Below, in pieces: positions 1 through 7,239 of a stretch of 13,505 bases of DNA. Numbering within the stretch: position 1 is the stretch's first letter; each line of letters opens with the position of its first letter. The translations under genes were made by a program, and so were the position numbers. The DNA comes from Sphingomonas sp. (lineage in GTDB: Bacteria > Pseudomonadota > Alphaproteobacteria > Sphingomonadales > Sphingomonadaceae): assembly GCA_019247755.1 (NCBI GenBank), contig JAFBAM010000288.1, forward strand, positions 1 to 13,505. The letters are read 5' to 3'. The notes under the pieces are model-generated. The model saw only the letters and a list, made by a program, of their open reading frames with translations, was not told the origin of the DNA and did not search any database.

Positions 1-1
1 T

Positions 2-133
2 GTGCCCTTCGTTATTGCTACTGGCGGGCATGTTGATCCGCCGCCGCCCGAGTTCAACGATGCGCCGGTGATCGAGAAGCCATACACCGTCGATCGGGTT
101 ACGCCGGCGATCGAGGCCGCATTCGCCGGCTGA
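2..133 (+). CDS. Response regulator receiver domain, C-terminal fragment
   Basis: Partial gene entering from the left edge; the last 43 codons are visible, ending in TGA at 131-133. The fragment carries an IATG element followed by EKPY about 20 residues later. These match the conserved Thr/Ser of beta-4 and the invariant Lys-Pro of beta-5 in CheY-like receiver domains, where they act in phosphorylation-dependent switching. No output domain follows, so the protein ends with the receiver: either a single-domain regulator or one with its output domain N-terminal to it. The phospho-acceptor Asp lies outside the window. The stop codon overlaps the reading frame of the following hydrolase, which suggests one operon. 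Family assignment rests on this short tail, so confidence is moderate. Confidence 0.7.
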   Translation: MPFVIATGGHVDPPPPEFNDAPVIEKPYTVDRVTPAIEAAFAG

Positions 134-180
134 TCGCGGCGCTGCTCGGCGCCGCGGCTGTTACCGGACTCCTTTTCGGC

Positions 181-924
181 ATGTTTGAATTCCAGAGCCA
201 TATGATCTTTCCGGTGCACGCCGTGCGGTCCGCAGGGCCGTGGCCACCCCGTGCCGAAAGGCTGCAGGTGAAGACTCCGGATGGTGAGACGCTGCAGGGA
301 ATCCACATGCCGGCCGATGCGCCGGACGCGAGCGAGACCTTGCTGCTTGGGTTCGGTGGCAATGCGTGGAACGCTCAGGACGTCGCCGAATATCTCCACG
401 AGTTGTTCCCCGGAAACGACGTCGTCGCTTTCCATTATCGCGGCTACGCGCCCTCGACCGGTTCGCCCTCGGGTGAGAAGCTGATCGAGGACGCGCCCCT
501 GGTCTATGATGCGGCGGTCGCTCGTCTGAAGCCTCGGCGCGTGATCGGAATCGGTTTCAGCATCGGGACGGGAGTCGCCGCCCAGCTGAGCGCCCGCCGC
601 AAGCTTGACGGTCTGATCCTCGTGACTCCATTCGACTCGTTGAAGGCCGTGGCGCAGGGGATGTTCCCGTGGGTGCCGATCGGACCGTTCTTCGCGCATG
701 AGATCGACGCGGTGACGCCTTGCCGCACGGGTACGACGCCGATCGCTATCATTGCCGGCCAGAAGGACGAGATCGTGGCGCCCGAAAGGACGGACGCGCT
801 GCGCAAGAATGTCGCCAAATTGGTGTTCGACCGGACGATCCCCCGCGCGGGCCATAACGACATTTACGCGCGGTCCGATTTTCACGAGGCGATGCGCGAG
901 GCGCTCCGCGCCGTCGCGCCCTAG
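181..924 (+). CDS. Alpha/beta hydrolase, probably membrane-anchored (start uncertain)
   Basis: Serine hydrolase fold protein of the BEM46/YqkD-like type; substrate unknown. From the ATG at 181 there are 247 residues. The nucleophile motif GFSIG places Ser127, with acid Asp196 in QKDE and His225 in AGHND, so the triad is complete; GFGGN near residue 60 is a likely oxyanion loop. The ATG at 181 has no Shine-Dalgarno sequence. The same frame stays open upstream to a stop at 34-36, and bases 121-180 encode an Arg-Arg pair followed by an unbroken hydrophobic run, a typical signal anchor. Only ATT (121) and CTG (130) are available as starts there, and the CTG overlaps the upstream TGA. The true protein is therefore probably about 17-20 residues longer and tethered to the inner membrane. 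Enzyme class is confident; start and substrate are not. Confidence 0.88.
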   Translation: MFEFQSHMIFPVHAVRSAGPWPPRAERLQVKTPDGETLQGIHMPADAPDASETLLLGFGGNAWNAQDVAEYLHELFPGNDVVAFHYRGYAPSTGSPSGEKLIEDAPLVYDAAVARLKPRRVIGIGFSIGTGVAAQLSARRKLDGLILVTPFDSLKAVAQGMFPWVPIGPFFAHEIDAVTPCRTGTTPIAIIAGQKDEIVAPERTDALRKNVAKLVFDRTIPRAGHNDIYARSDFHEAMREALRAVAP

Positions 925-940
925 TTCGGCCTATTCTGGA

Positions 941-960
941 ACACGGTAAGGTTACCGTGT
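941..960. repeat. Perfect 9-bp inverted repeat after the hydrolase gene
   Basis: ACACGGTAA and TTACCGTGT are exact reverse complements separated by GG, 17 bp after the hydrolase stop. The very short spacer and lack of a following T-run make a classical intrinsic terminator unlikely; a protein-binding dyad is at least as plausible. The rest of the 925-1128 gap holds a candidate clpX promoter and nothing else I recognise. Confidence 0.5.
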
Positions 961-1055
961 GACTTAATCGCACTTGCTAGGATGCTGACCCACATCCATA
1001 TTCTTGATTACAAAGGACCAATCCTGGCGGCGGATACGTTAACCCACCCGCAGAG

Positions 1056-1083
1056 TTGATTGTGGCATAAAGCGGGCTAGCAT
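1056..1083 (+). promoter_or_regulatory. Candidate sigma-70-type promoter for clpX
   Basis: TTGATT (1056-1061) and TAGCAT (1078-1083) are spaced by 16 bp; each matches the housekeeping consensus at four of six positions. Transcription would begin near 1090, giving a leader of about 40 nt before the clpX ATG. I saw no heat-shock-sigma-like element here. Prediction by eye only. Confidence 0.35.
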
Positions 1084-1128
1084 GGCCCTCGAGAGGCGGT
1101 CGTTCGCGGCCGAGATATAAGGACGGGA

Positions 1129-2394
1129 ATGACCAAGCTTTCAGGCGGCGACAGCAAGAGCACCCTTTACTGCTCGTTCTGCGGCAAGTCGCAGCACGAG
1201 GTCAGGAAGCTGATCGCCGGGCCGACCGTGTTCATCTGCGATGAATGCGTCGAACTCTGCAACGACATCATCCGCGAGGAATCCAAGTCAGCGCTCGTAA
1301 AGACGCGCGATGGCGTTCCGACCCCGTCGGAGATCTGCAAGGTCCTCGATGATTATGTGATCGGCCAGGATCGCGCCAAGCGAGTCCTCTCCGTTGCCGT
1401 CCACAACCATTACAAGCGCCTCGCGCACGGCTCGAAGGCGGGCAACGACGTCGAGCTCGCAAAGTCGAACATCCTGCTGATCGGCCCGACGGGTTGCGGC
1501 AAGACGCTTCTCGCCCAGACGCTGGCGCGTATCCTCGACGTGCCCTTCACCATGGCCGATGCGACGACGTTGACCGAGGCCGGTTACGTCGGCGAGGACG
1601 TCGAGAACATCATTCTCAAGCTGCTTCAGGCCTCCGACTATAATGTCGAGAAGGCCCAGCGCGGCATCGTCTACATCGATGAAATCGACAAGATCAGCCG
1701 CAAGTCGGACAACCCGTCGATCACGCGCGACGTGTCGGGAGAGGGCGTTCAGCAAGCTCTGCTGAAATTGATGGAAGGAACCACCGCTTCGGTCCCGCCG
1801 CAGGGCGGCCGCAAGCACCCGCAGCAGGAATTCCTGCAGGTCGACACGACCAACATCCTGTTCATCTGCGGCGGCGCCTTCGCGGGTCTCGAGAAGATCA
1901 TCTCCGACCGCATGCAGGGCAAGTCGATGGGCTTCGGGGCTCATGTCGCCGCGCCGGACGAGCGGAAAACCGGCGAAGTCCTGCAGCATTGTGAGCCTGA
2001 GGACCTGCTGAAGTTCGGGCTCATCCCCGAATTCGTTGGCCGCCTGCCGGTTATCGCGACGCTGCTCGATCTCGACGAGACTGCGCTGGTCAAGATCCTG
2101 GTCGAGCCGAAGAACGCTTTGGTCAAACAGTACGCCAAGCTGTTCGACATGGAGGACGTCCAGCTCGAATTCACCGACGACGCGCTTCATTCGATTGCTG
2201 TGAAGGCGATCGAGCGGAAGACGGGCGCTCGCGGCCTGCGGTCGATCCTCGAAGGTATCCTCCTCGATACGATGTTCGATCTGCCGTCGATGGACGGGGT
2301 GGATGAGGTCCACATCGACAAGGATGTGGTCGAGGGCCGCAAGGAGCCCGTCCGCGTCTATGCCGCCAAGGACAAGGCGGACGACGCCGCTTAA
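1129..2394 (+). CDS. clpX: ATP-dependent Clp protease ATP-binding subunit ClpX
   Basis: AAA+ unfoldase that recognises tagged proteins and threads them into the ClpP chamber in the cytoplasm. The 421 residues are normal for the family. The N-terminal zinc-binding domain has Cys15, Cys18, Cys37 and Cys40; Walker A is GPTGCGKT at 119-126; Walker B is the YIDEIDK segment; GYVGED is the substrate-gripping pore loop; GARGLRS is the sensor-2 region. The ClpP-docking loop reads MGF at 267-269 rather than the common IGF. AAGGA lies 5 nt before the ATG and supports this start. clpP does not precede it within the window, unlike the frequent clpP-clpX pair. The stop is 4 bp from the stop of the convergent methyltransferase-like gene. 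Confidence 0.98.
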   Translation: MTKLSGGDSKSTLYCSFCGKSQHEVRKLIAGPTVFICDECVELCNDIIREESKSALVKTRDGVPTPSEICKVLDDYVIGQDRAKRVLSVAVHNHYKRLAHGSKAGNDVELAKSNILLIGPTGCGKTLLAQTLARILDVPFTMADATTLTEAGYVGEDVENIILKLLQASDYNVEKAQRGIVYIDEIDKISRKSDNPSITRDVSGEGVQQALLKLMEGTTASVPPQGGRKHPQQEFLQVDTTNILFICGGAFAGLEKIISDRMQGKSMGFGAHVAAPDERKTGEVLQHCEPEDLLKFGLIPEFVGRLPVIATLLDLDETALVKILVEPKNALVKQYAKLFDMEDVQLEFTDDALHSIAVKAIERKTGARGLRSILEGILLDTMFDLPSMDGVDEVHIDKDVVEGRKEPVRVYAAKDKADDAA

Positions 2395-2398
2395 AAGC

Positions 2399-2989
2399 CT
2401 AGAATATCCGCGGGAGTAGTGCCGGCGTCGATCGCCGGTAATCGCGGAACGAATCCCCGAAGCTCTGCTCCAGCAGGCCGTCCTCTAGGTGAGTGCGGAT
2501 GGCTGTGCCGATGAAGAAGACGGGCAGGGCGACCAGAACCTGTACCCAGTGGCCAAGCGCTACCGCGAGCGCCAGCAGGAACAGCAGCATCCCAAGGTAG
2601 ATCGGGTGCCGAACCCTGGCATAAGGGCCAGTGCGGATAAGCTCGTGGTCGCTCCTCATTCGGGCAACGAGGCTCCAGTTCCGGCCCAGTTCGCGCGAGC
2701 TCGCCGCGAATAGGCCAATCGCGCCGCCCATCAGGATGAGGACGCCCGCCGTTCCAGCGAGGCTGGGCGCGCTAAACGGCGGCAACGTGGCCTTGACCAA
2801 GCCGAAGCCGGCTAGGGCAATTCCGATGCTTTGGATCGCGATTCCCAGCTGCGAACGCCGGTCGCGTTTCCCGCCCGCTTCCGGTGTCCGCTGCGAAATG
2901 GCGCGCAACAGGAAGACGAAGAAGACCAAGCCGCAGACGCTAAAGGTCCCCAGCTGCAAATAGCTGACGGGTAGGGGTCGCAACAGCAT
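2399..2989 (-). CDS. Isoprenylcysteine carboxyl methyltransferase (ICMT)-like membrane protein
   Basis: Small polytopic membrane protein of the ICMT/PEMT-like superfamily, whose members use S-adenosylmethionine at the membrane to methylate lipid or prenyl-cysteine substrates; the bacterial substrate is generally unknown. From the ATG at 2989 it has 196 residues with several hydrophobic segments. The signature RTGPYARVRHPIYLG lies near residues 119-133, followed by a hydrophobic hairpin and the acidic C-terminal motif with FGDSFRDYRR, which in this family completes the SAM site. A TTG nine bases upstream (2998) is also in frame, but neither start has a strong Shine-Dalgarno sequence; I prefer the ATG. 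It lies just downstream of the L,D-transpeptidase on the same strand, so co-transcription is likely. Family is confident, function is not. Confidence 0.85.
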   Translation of the reverse strand: MLLRPLPVSYLQLGTFSVCGLVFFVFLLRAISQRTPEAGGKRDRRSQLGIAIQSIGIALAGFGLVKATLPPFSAPSLAGTAGVLILMGGAIGLFAASSRELGRNWSLVARMRSDHELIRTGPYARVRHPIYLGMLLFLLALAVALGHWVQVLVALPVFFIGTAIRTHLEDGLLEQSFGDSFRDYRRSTPALLPRIF

Positions 2990-3034
2990 GCAACCCAAAT
3001 ACGGCCTAGTGTATTAAGTCGTCAATACAGCGAG

Positions 3035-4462
3035 CTAGCGCAGACCGCGCACCGCTGCCATCAGCTGCGTGCCGTAACGCTCCATCAGGTGGTCATCGCG
3101 GCCGTAGTGGTCCGCCATGAACTGGATCCCGCTCGCGGTCGGCTGCGCGGTCAAATAGGTCATGTACACCGGGACCGGCTGCGGCAGGTCGACTTCCTGC
3201 TCGACCTTGGGATCCTTGCCTTTAGGGACAGCGCCATCGAACAGCCAAGCCGCGAGGCGCTTGTAGTCCTCGACGCGGACGCAGCCGTTGCTGATCCACA
3301 GCTCGTTCTTGGTGAAGTGATCCTTCTCGGGGGAGTCGTGGAGGTAGATGCCGAAATAGTTTGGCAGCATGAACTTCATCATACCCATCGAGTTCGCGGG
3401 GCTGGGGAGGCGACGGAGCCGGACTTCCTGTCGCCCGTCGACAACCGCCTGCCAGTCCACCTCGTGCGGGTCGATTGTCTGGGCATTGTCGCTGTAATCG
3501 GTCAGCACCTGATATTCGCGGTCGGTGAGGTAGCTGACCCCCTGGGCCACGACGCGCGGCGCGACCAGGCTCCGCACCAGCTCGGGCGGAACGTTCCAGT
3601 AAGGGTTCACGCTCGCATATTTGATGTAGGCCGCCATCATCGGCGTCGCCGTCTCGGCCTTGCCGACGATCACTTTCATCTCGTCGACCTTGCGGCCGTT
3701 CTCCCATAGCGAAAGGCGCGCATCGCCGGCATCGACGATGGCATATTTTCGCTGTTCTTCTGGAGCCGGAAGCCGCTTGGCCCGCTCCATGTTGATCATG
3801 ATCAGCTGCTCATAATATTCGGCGCCGCGGTTGAGGGCCTCGATGGTGCTCGCGCCGGCGATGCCATCCGGCTTGAAGCCGTGGACCGACTGAAATTCCT
3901 TCACGGCCGCTGCGAGCGGAGCGTCAAATTTCTGGCCGTCTGAAAGTCCCAAGCGCGTGCGCAGCGCGGCGACGCGATCCCCGGTCATGCCCAGCTTCAA
4001 TGTTGGGCCATTCGGCACGGGAAGCTGCGGCAAGCCGCCCCAGCGCTGCTGGTACTTCACAAGCCCACGGCGAAGCTCAGTATAGATCGGGTTGACCGAA
4101 CTGAAGATGTCGACCGGCGCGCCACTCCACGCGGCGAAGCTCATCGTCCCGTTGTCGTGGACTGCCTTCGGAACCAGCTCCTCATCGATGTAGATCATGT
4201 CGACGCCCTGCTCGATCGCCGGGGGCAGGTCGATCGGCTCGAGCGCCGGCGACTTGCCCTGCTCGGCGGCGGGGGACTGCCACGGCTGCCCCTGCGGCGC
4301 CGGGCGGGCCATCCATGGCTCGGCAACAGCCGGCGGGGGCATCTGCCCGGCCTGAGGCGGCGGCGGGGGCATAGCGCCTGGAACGGGCGCACCCCATTGA
4401 GCAAGCGCCGTGGCCGGGATCGTCAGCGCGCTCAGCGCAAGGAGGAAATGTCGTTGTTTCAC
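3035..4462 (-). CDS. Exported L,D-transpeptidase (YkuD domain) with peptidoglycan-binding domain
   Basis: Periplasmic enzyme of the YcbB/LdtD-like group, which forms 3-3 cross-links in peptidoglycan or links proteins to it. With the GTG start at 4462 it has 475 residues. A signal peptide with KQRH, a hydrophobic core and an ALAQ cleavage region comes first, then a Pro-rich stretch to about residue 65. A peptidoglycan-binding-like domain follows (LKLGMTGDRV through FKPDGIAGASTIEAL), then a YkuD catalytic domain with His375 in YLHDSP and nucleophile Cys394 in SNGCVRV. The usual SHGC His is Asn here; YcbB-type enzymes also vary at this site. A TTG at 4480 would add six residues before the Lys-Arg region and is less signal-peptide-like. 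Neither start has a clear ribosome-binding site. Confidence 0.92.
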   Translation of the reverse strand: MKQRHFLLALSALTIPATALAQWGAPVPGAMPPPPPQAGQMPPPAVAEPWMARPAPQGQPWQSPAAEQGKSPALEPIDLPPAIEQGVDMIYIDEELVPKAVHDNGTMSFAAWSGAPVDIFSSVNPIYTELRRGLVKYQQRWGGLPQLPVPNGPTLKLGMTGDRVAALRTRLGLSDGQKFDAPLAAAVKEFQSVHGFKPDGIAGASTIEALNRGAEYYEQLIMINMERAKRLPAPEEQRKYAIVDAGDARLSLWENGRKVDEMKVIVGKAETATPMMAAYIKYASVNPYWNVPPELVRSLVAPRVVAQGVSYLTDREYQVLTDYSDNAQTIDPHEVDWQAVVDGRQEVRLRRLPSPANSMGMMKFMLPNYFGIYLHDSPEKDHFTKNELWISNGCVRVEDYKRLAAWLFDGAVPKGKDPKVEQEVDLPQPVPVYMTYLTAQPTASGIQFMADHYGRDDHLMERYGTQLMAAVRGLR

Positions 4463-4473
4463 AGGAGCATTAA

Positions 4474-4513
4474 TAAGCAAGCAAACTGAACGATTACAGA
4501 ATCTGCCGTTCAG
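4474..4513 (-). terminator. Possible intrinsic terminator between the small acidic gene and the transpeptidase gene
   Basis: Arms CTGAACG (4486-4492) and CGTTCAG (4507-4513) are perfect reverse complements around a 14-nt loop, which itself contains the smaller dyad CAGA-A-TCTG. Read on the minus strand, the stem is followed by the T-rich run TTTGCTTGCTT. It could end transcription of the small upstream gene, or regulate the transpeptidase start just downstream. Confidence 0.45.
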
Positions 4514-4524
4514 CTCGACTCGAA

Positions 4525-4746
4525 TTACTCACCTTCCAACGGAAGCGTGTCACGTTCAGCTGTCGGAGAACCGAGCTTCTCGGCGATACGTTTGACCTCT
4601 TCATCGCTCGGCTGCTCCGGAAGCTCCTCGCCCGGAGCGAGCGCGTCGTCGGGAATGCCTGGCCCGGTGCCGGCGATCGTCTCGTTGATCGGCTCTTCGT
4701 TCGGGCCAGTGCTGATCTTTTCGCGGTCAGCCAAGTCTGCCTCCAT
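4525..4746 (-). CDS. Small acidic protein of unknown function
   Basis: A 73-residue reading frame I do not recognise. It is strongly acidic and hydrophilic, rich in Glu, Asp and Pro, with no hydrophobic segment or signal peptide, so it is probably cytoplasmic and largely disordered. One short segment (SDEEVKRIAEKLG) looks helical. The start at 4746 has GGAG three bases upstream, close but usable; an in-frame ATG at 4755 would add three residues. This frame stays open far into the antisense of lon, but that extension is a shadow of lon. The case for a real gene is its position in the divergent gap ahead of the transpeptidase gene, its ribosome-binding-like site and its non-repetitive composition. 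No function is proposed. Confidence 0.55.
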   Translation of the reverse strand: MEADLADREKISTGPNEEPINETIAGTGPGIPDDALAPGEELPEQPSDEEVKRIAEKLGSPTAERDTLPLEGE

Positions 4747-4800
4747 TCGCTCCATCCAACGACTAGAGCGAGCGGAGCAGCGCGAATGTTCCGGCGTTTG

Positions 4801-4836
4801 TTGCGTGGTAACTAGGTGCAGCCCATATACTAGCGC
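4801..4836 (+). promoter_or_regulatory. Candidate lon promoter, possibly giving a leaderless transcript
   Basis: TATACT at 4826-4831 matches the -10 consensus at five of six positions and ends only 5 nt before the lon ATG. Transcription would then start at or next to the A of the ATG. TTGCGT at 4801-4806 is a weak -35 with a long 19-bp spacer. There is no Shine-Dalgarno sequence before the ATG, which fits leaderless translation. Confidence 0.45.
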
Positions 4837-7236
4837 ATGACTCGATTTCTCCCCATCCTGCCGCTTCGCGACATCGTTGTTTTCCCGCACCGGATCGTTC
4901 CCCTTTTCGTGGGGCGCGAGAAGTCGGTGGCCGCGCTCGAGGCGGCAATGGCGGCCGACAAGGAACTGTTCCTCGTTGCGCAGCTCGATCCGGGCGAGGA
5001 CGACCCCGACCGCGATGCGCTTTATGATCTCGGCGTTATCGCCACTGCCATGCAGCTGCTGAAGCTGCCGGACGGTACCGTTCGTGTGCTGGTCGAGGGC
5101 GTGAAGCGCGCGCGTCTCGTCAACCTGCTCCCGCGGGACGGCTACACCGTCGCCGAGATCGAGGAGGTGGAAGAAGAGGGCATCGCTCCGCCTGAAGCGC
5201 AGGCGCTGATGCGATCGGTCATCGACCAGTTCGAAAATTACGCCAAGCTCAACAAGCGCCTGCCGCCCGAGACCGGCATCCAGCTGAGCGAGATCGAGGA
5301 TCCGTCGGCGATGGCCGACGCCGTCGCGTCCAACCTGTCGATCAAGGTCGCCGACAAGCAGGCGCTGCTTGGCGAGCTCAACCCGTCTCGCCGGCTCGAG
5401 ATGGTCTTCGCCTTCATGGAAGGCGAGCTTGGTGTGCTCCAGGTCGAGAAGAAGATCCGCAGCCGCGTGAAGCGCCAGATGGAGAAGACGCAGCGCGAAT
5501 ATTATCTGAATGAGCAGCTCAAGGCGATCCAGCGCGAGCTCGGCAACGAAGGTGAGGAAGGCGGCGACGAGCTCCAGGAGCTCGCCGAAAAAATCCGCAA
5601 GACGCGGCTGTCGAAGGAGGCGCGCACTCGCGCCAATGCCGAGCTGAAGAAGCTCCGTGCGATGGCGCCGATGTCGGCCGAAGCTACCGTCGCCCGCAAC
5701 TATCTCGATGTGCTGCTTGGCCTGCCGTGGGGCAAGAAGTCGAAGCTCAAGAAGGACATCGCCGAGGCGCAGCGCGTCCTCGACGAGGACCATTATGGGC
5801 TCGAAAAGGTCAAGGATCGGATCGTCGAATATCTCGCGGTCCAGGCTCGCACCAACAAGCTCAAGGGTCCGATCCTGTGCCTCGTTGGCCCGCCGGGCGT
5901 CGGCAAAACCTCGCTCGGCCGCTCGATTGCGCGGGCGACGGGCCGTGAGTTCGTTCGCCAGTCACTGGGCGGAGTCCGTGACGAGGCCGAGATCCGCGGT
6001 CACCGTCGGACCTACATCGGCTCGCTGCCCGGCAAGATCATCTCGAACATCAAGAAGGCCGGCACGTCGAACCCGCTGTTCCTGCTCGATGAGATCGACA
6101 AGCTCGGCCAAGACTTCCGCGGCGACCCCTCGTCAGCCCTGCTGGAGGTTCTCGATCCCGAGCAGAATAGCAAGTTCCAAGACCATTATCTGGAGCTCGA
6201 TTACGACCTGTCGGATGTGATGTTCGTCACGACCGCGAACTCTCTCGACATGCCGCAGCCTCTGCTCGACCGCATGGAGATCATCCGGCTCGAAGGCTAC
6301 ACCGAGGACGAGAAGGTCGAGATCGCCAAGCGCCACCTGATCCCGAAGCAGATCGAAGCGCACGGCCTGAAGGCCGACGAACTGACCTATACCGACGAAG
6401 CGCTACGGGCGATGATCCGCCACTATACGCGTGAGGCTGGCGTTCGTACGCTGGAGCGCGAACTGGCCAAGGTCGCCCGCAAGTCGTTGCGCCAGATCCT
6501 CGAGCACAAGGCCGAGAAGGTCGAGCTGACGCCCGACAATCTCGGCGATTTCCTGGGCGTCCGGAAGTTTCGCTACGGCATGGGGGAGGAAGAGGACCAG
6601 ATCGGCGCGGTCACCGGGCTCGCCTGGACGGAAGTCGGCGGCGAGCTGCTGACGATCGAGGCGGTCACCGTGCCCGGCAAGGGCCAGATCAAGACCACCG
6701 GCAAGCTCGGCGAAGTGATGCAGGAGTCGATCCAGGCGGCGATGAGCTTCGTGAAGGCTCGCGCCCCGGCCTATGGCGTCAAGCCGTCGATCTTCGCGCG
6801 CAAGGACATCCACGTCCACTTGCCGGAAGGCGCGGTCCCGAAGGACGGCCCATCCGCAGGTATCGGCATGGTTACGGCGATGATCTCGACGCTGACCGGG
6901 ATCGCCGTCCGGCGCGACGTGGCGATGACCGGCGAAGTAACGCTACGCGGTCGTGTGCTGCCGATCGGCGGCCTCAAGGAAAAGCTGCTCGCGGCGCTCC
7001 GCGGGGGCATCACGACCGTTCTCATTCCGGCAGAGAATGAGAAGGATTTGGTCGAGCTTCCCGCGACGGTGAAGGAAGGCCTGGAGATCGTTCCCGTCGA
7101 CCATGTCGACGAGGTTCTATCACGCGCCCTGGTCGAGCCCCTTCAGCCCATCGAATGGGCCGAGGAGGACGAGCATGCCGCGGAACCGCCCGTGCATCCT
7201 GCGCCCGGTGGAAGCGAACCTGCCGTCCGCCACTAG
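4837..7236 (+). CDS. lon: ATP-dependent protease Lon (LonA)
   Basis: Cytoplasmic AAA+ protease with ATPase and peptidase in one chain; it degrades misfolded and regulatory proteins. The 799 residues fit the LonA family. The N-terminal substrate-binding domain opens with LPILPLRDIVVFPH, which starts at residue 5 and supports this start. A coiled-coil stretch around residues 190-270 contains the conserved YYLNEQLKAIQ. Walker A is GPPGVGKT at 351-358 and Walker B LFLLDEIDK at 414-422. The proteolytic dyad is Ser673 in PKDGPSAG and Lys716 in GGLKEK. The last 25 or so residues are an acidic and Pro-rich tail beyond the peptidase domain. The gene ends 3 bp from the stop of the convergent ClpP-like gene. 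No ribosome-binding site precedes it. Confidence 0.98.
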   Translation: MTRFLPILPLRDIVVFPHRIVPLFVGREKSVAALEAAMAADKELFLVAQLDPGEDDPDRDALYDLGVIATAMQLLKLPDGTVRVLVEGVKRARLVNLLPRDGYTVAEIEEVEEEGIAPPEAQALMRSVIDQFENYAKLNKRLPPETGIQLSEIEDPSAMADAVASNLSIKVADKQALLGELNPSRRLEMVFAFMEGELGVLQVEKKIRSRVKRQMEKTQREYYLNEQLKAIQRELGNEGEEGGDELQELAEKIRKTRLSKEARTRANAELKKLRAMAPMSAEATVARNYLDVLLGLPWGKKSKLKKDIAEAQRVLDEDHYGLEKVKDRIVEYLAVQARTNKLKGPILCLVGPPGVGKTSLGRSIARATGREFVRQSLGGVRDEAEIRGHRRTYIGSLPGKIISNIKKAGTSNPLFLLDEIDKLGQDFRGDPSSALLEVLDPEQNSKFQDHYLELDYDLSDVMFVTTANSLDMPQPLLDRMEIIRLEGYTEDEKVEIAKRHLIPKQIEAHGLKADELTYTDEALRAMIRHYTREAGVRTLERELAKVARKSLRQILEHKAEKVELTPDNLGDFLGVRKFRYGMGEEEDQIGAVTGLAWTEVGGELLTIEAVTVPGKGQIKTTGKLGEVMQESIQAAMSFVKARAPAYGVKPSIFARKDIHVHLPEGAVPKDGPSAGIGMVTAMISTLTGIAVRRDVAMTGEVTLRGRVLPIGGLKEKLLAALRGGITTVLIPAENEKDLVELPATVKEGLEIVPVDHVDEVLSRALVEPLQPIEWAEEDEHAAEPPVHPAPGGSEPAVRH

Positions 7237-7239
7237 GGC

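Noticed and set aside
1288..2313. 341-codon open frame on the minus strand inside clpX
   Set aside because: It is fully antisense to an unmistakable ClpX; long antisense frames are expected from third-position G/C bias, and the protein has no recognisable domain.
4747..5793. Long minus-strand extension of the small acidic gene into lon
   Set aside because: Antisense to the conserved N-terminal half of Lon; only the last 73 codons lie outside lon and look like a gene.
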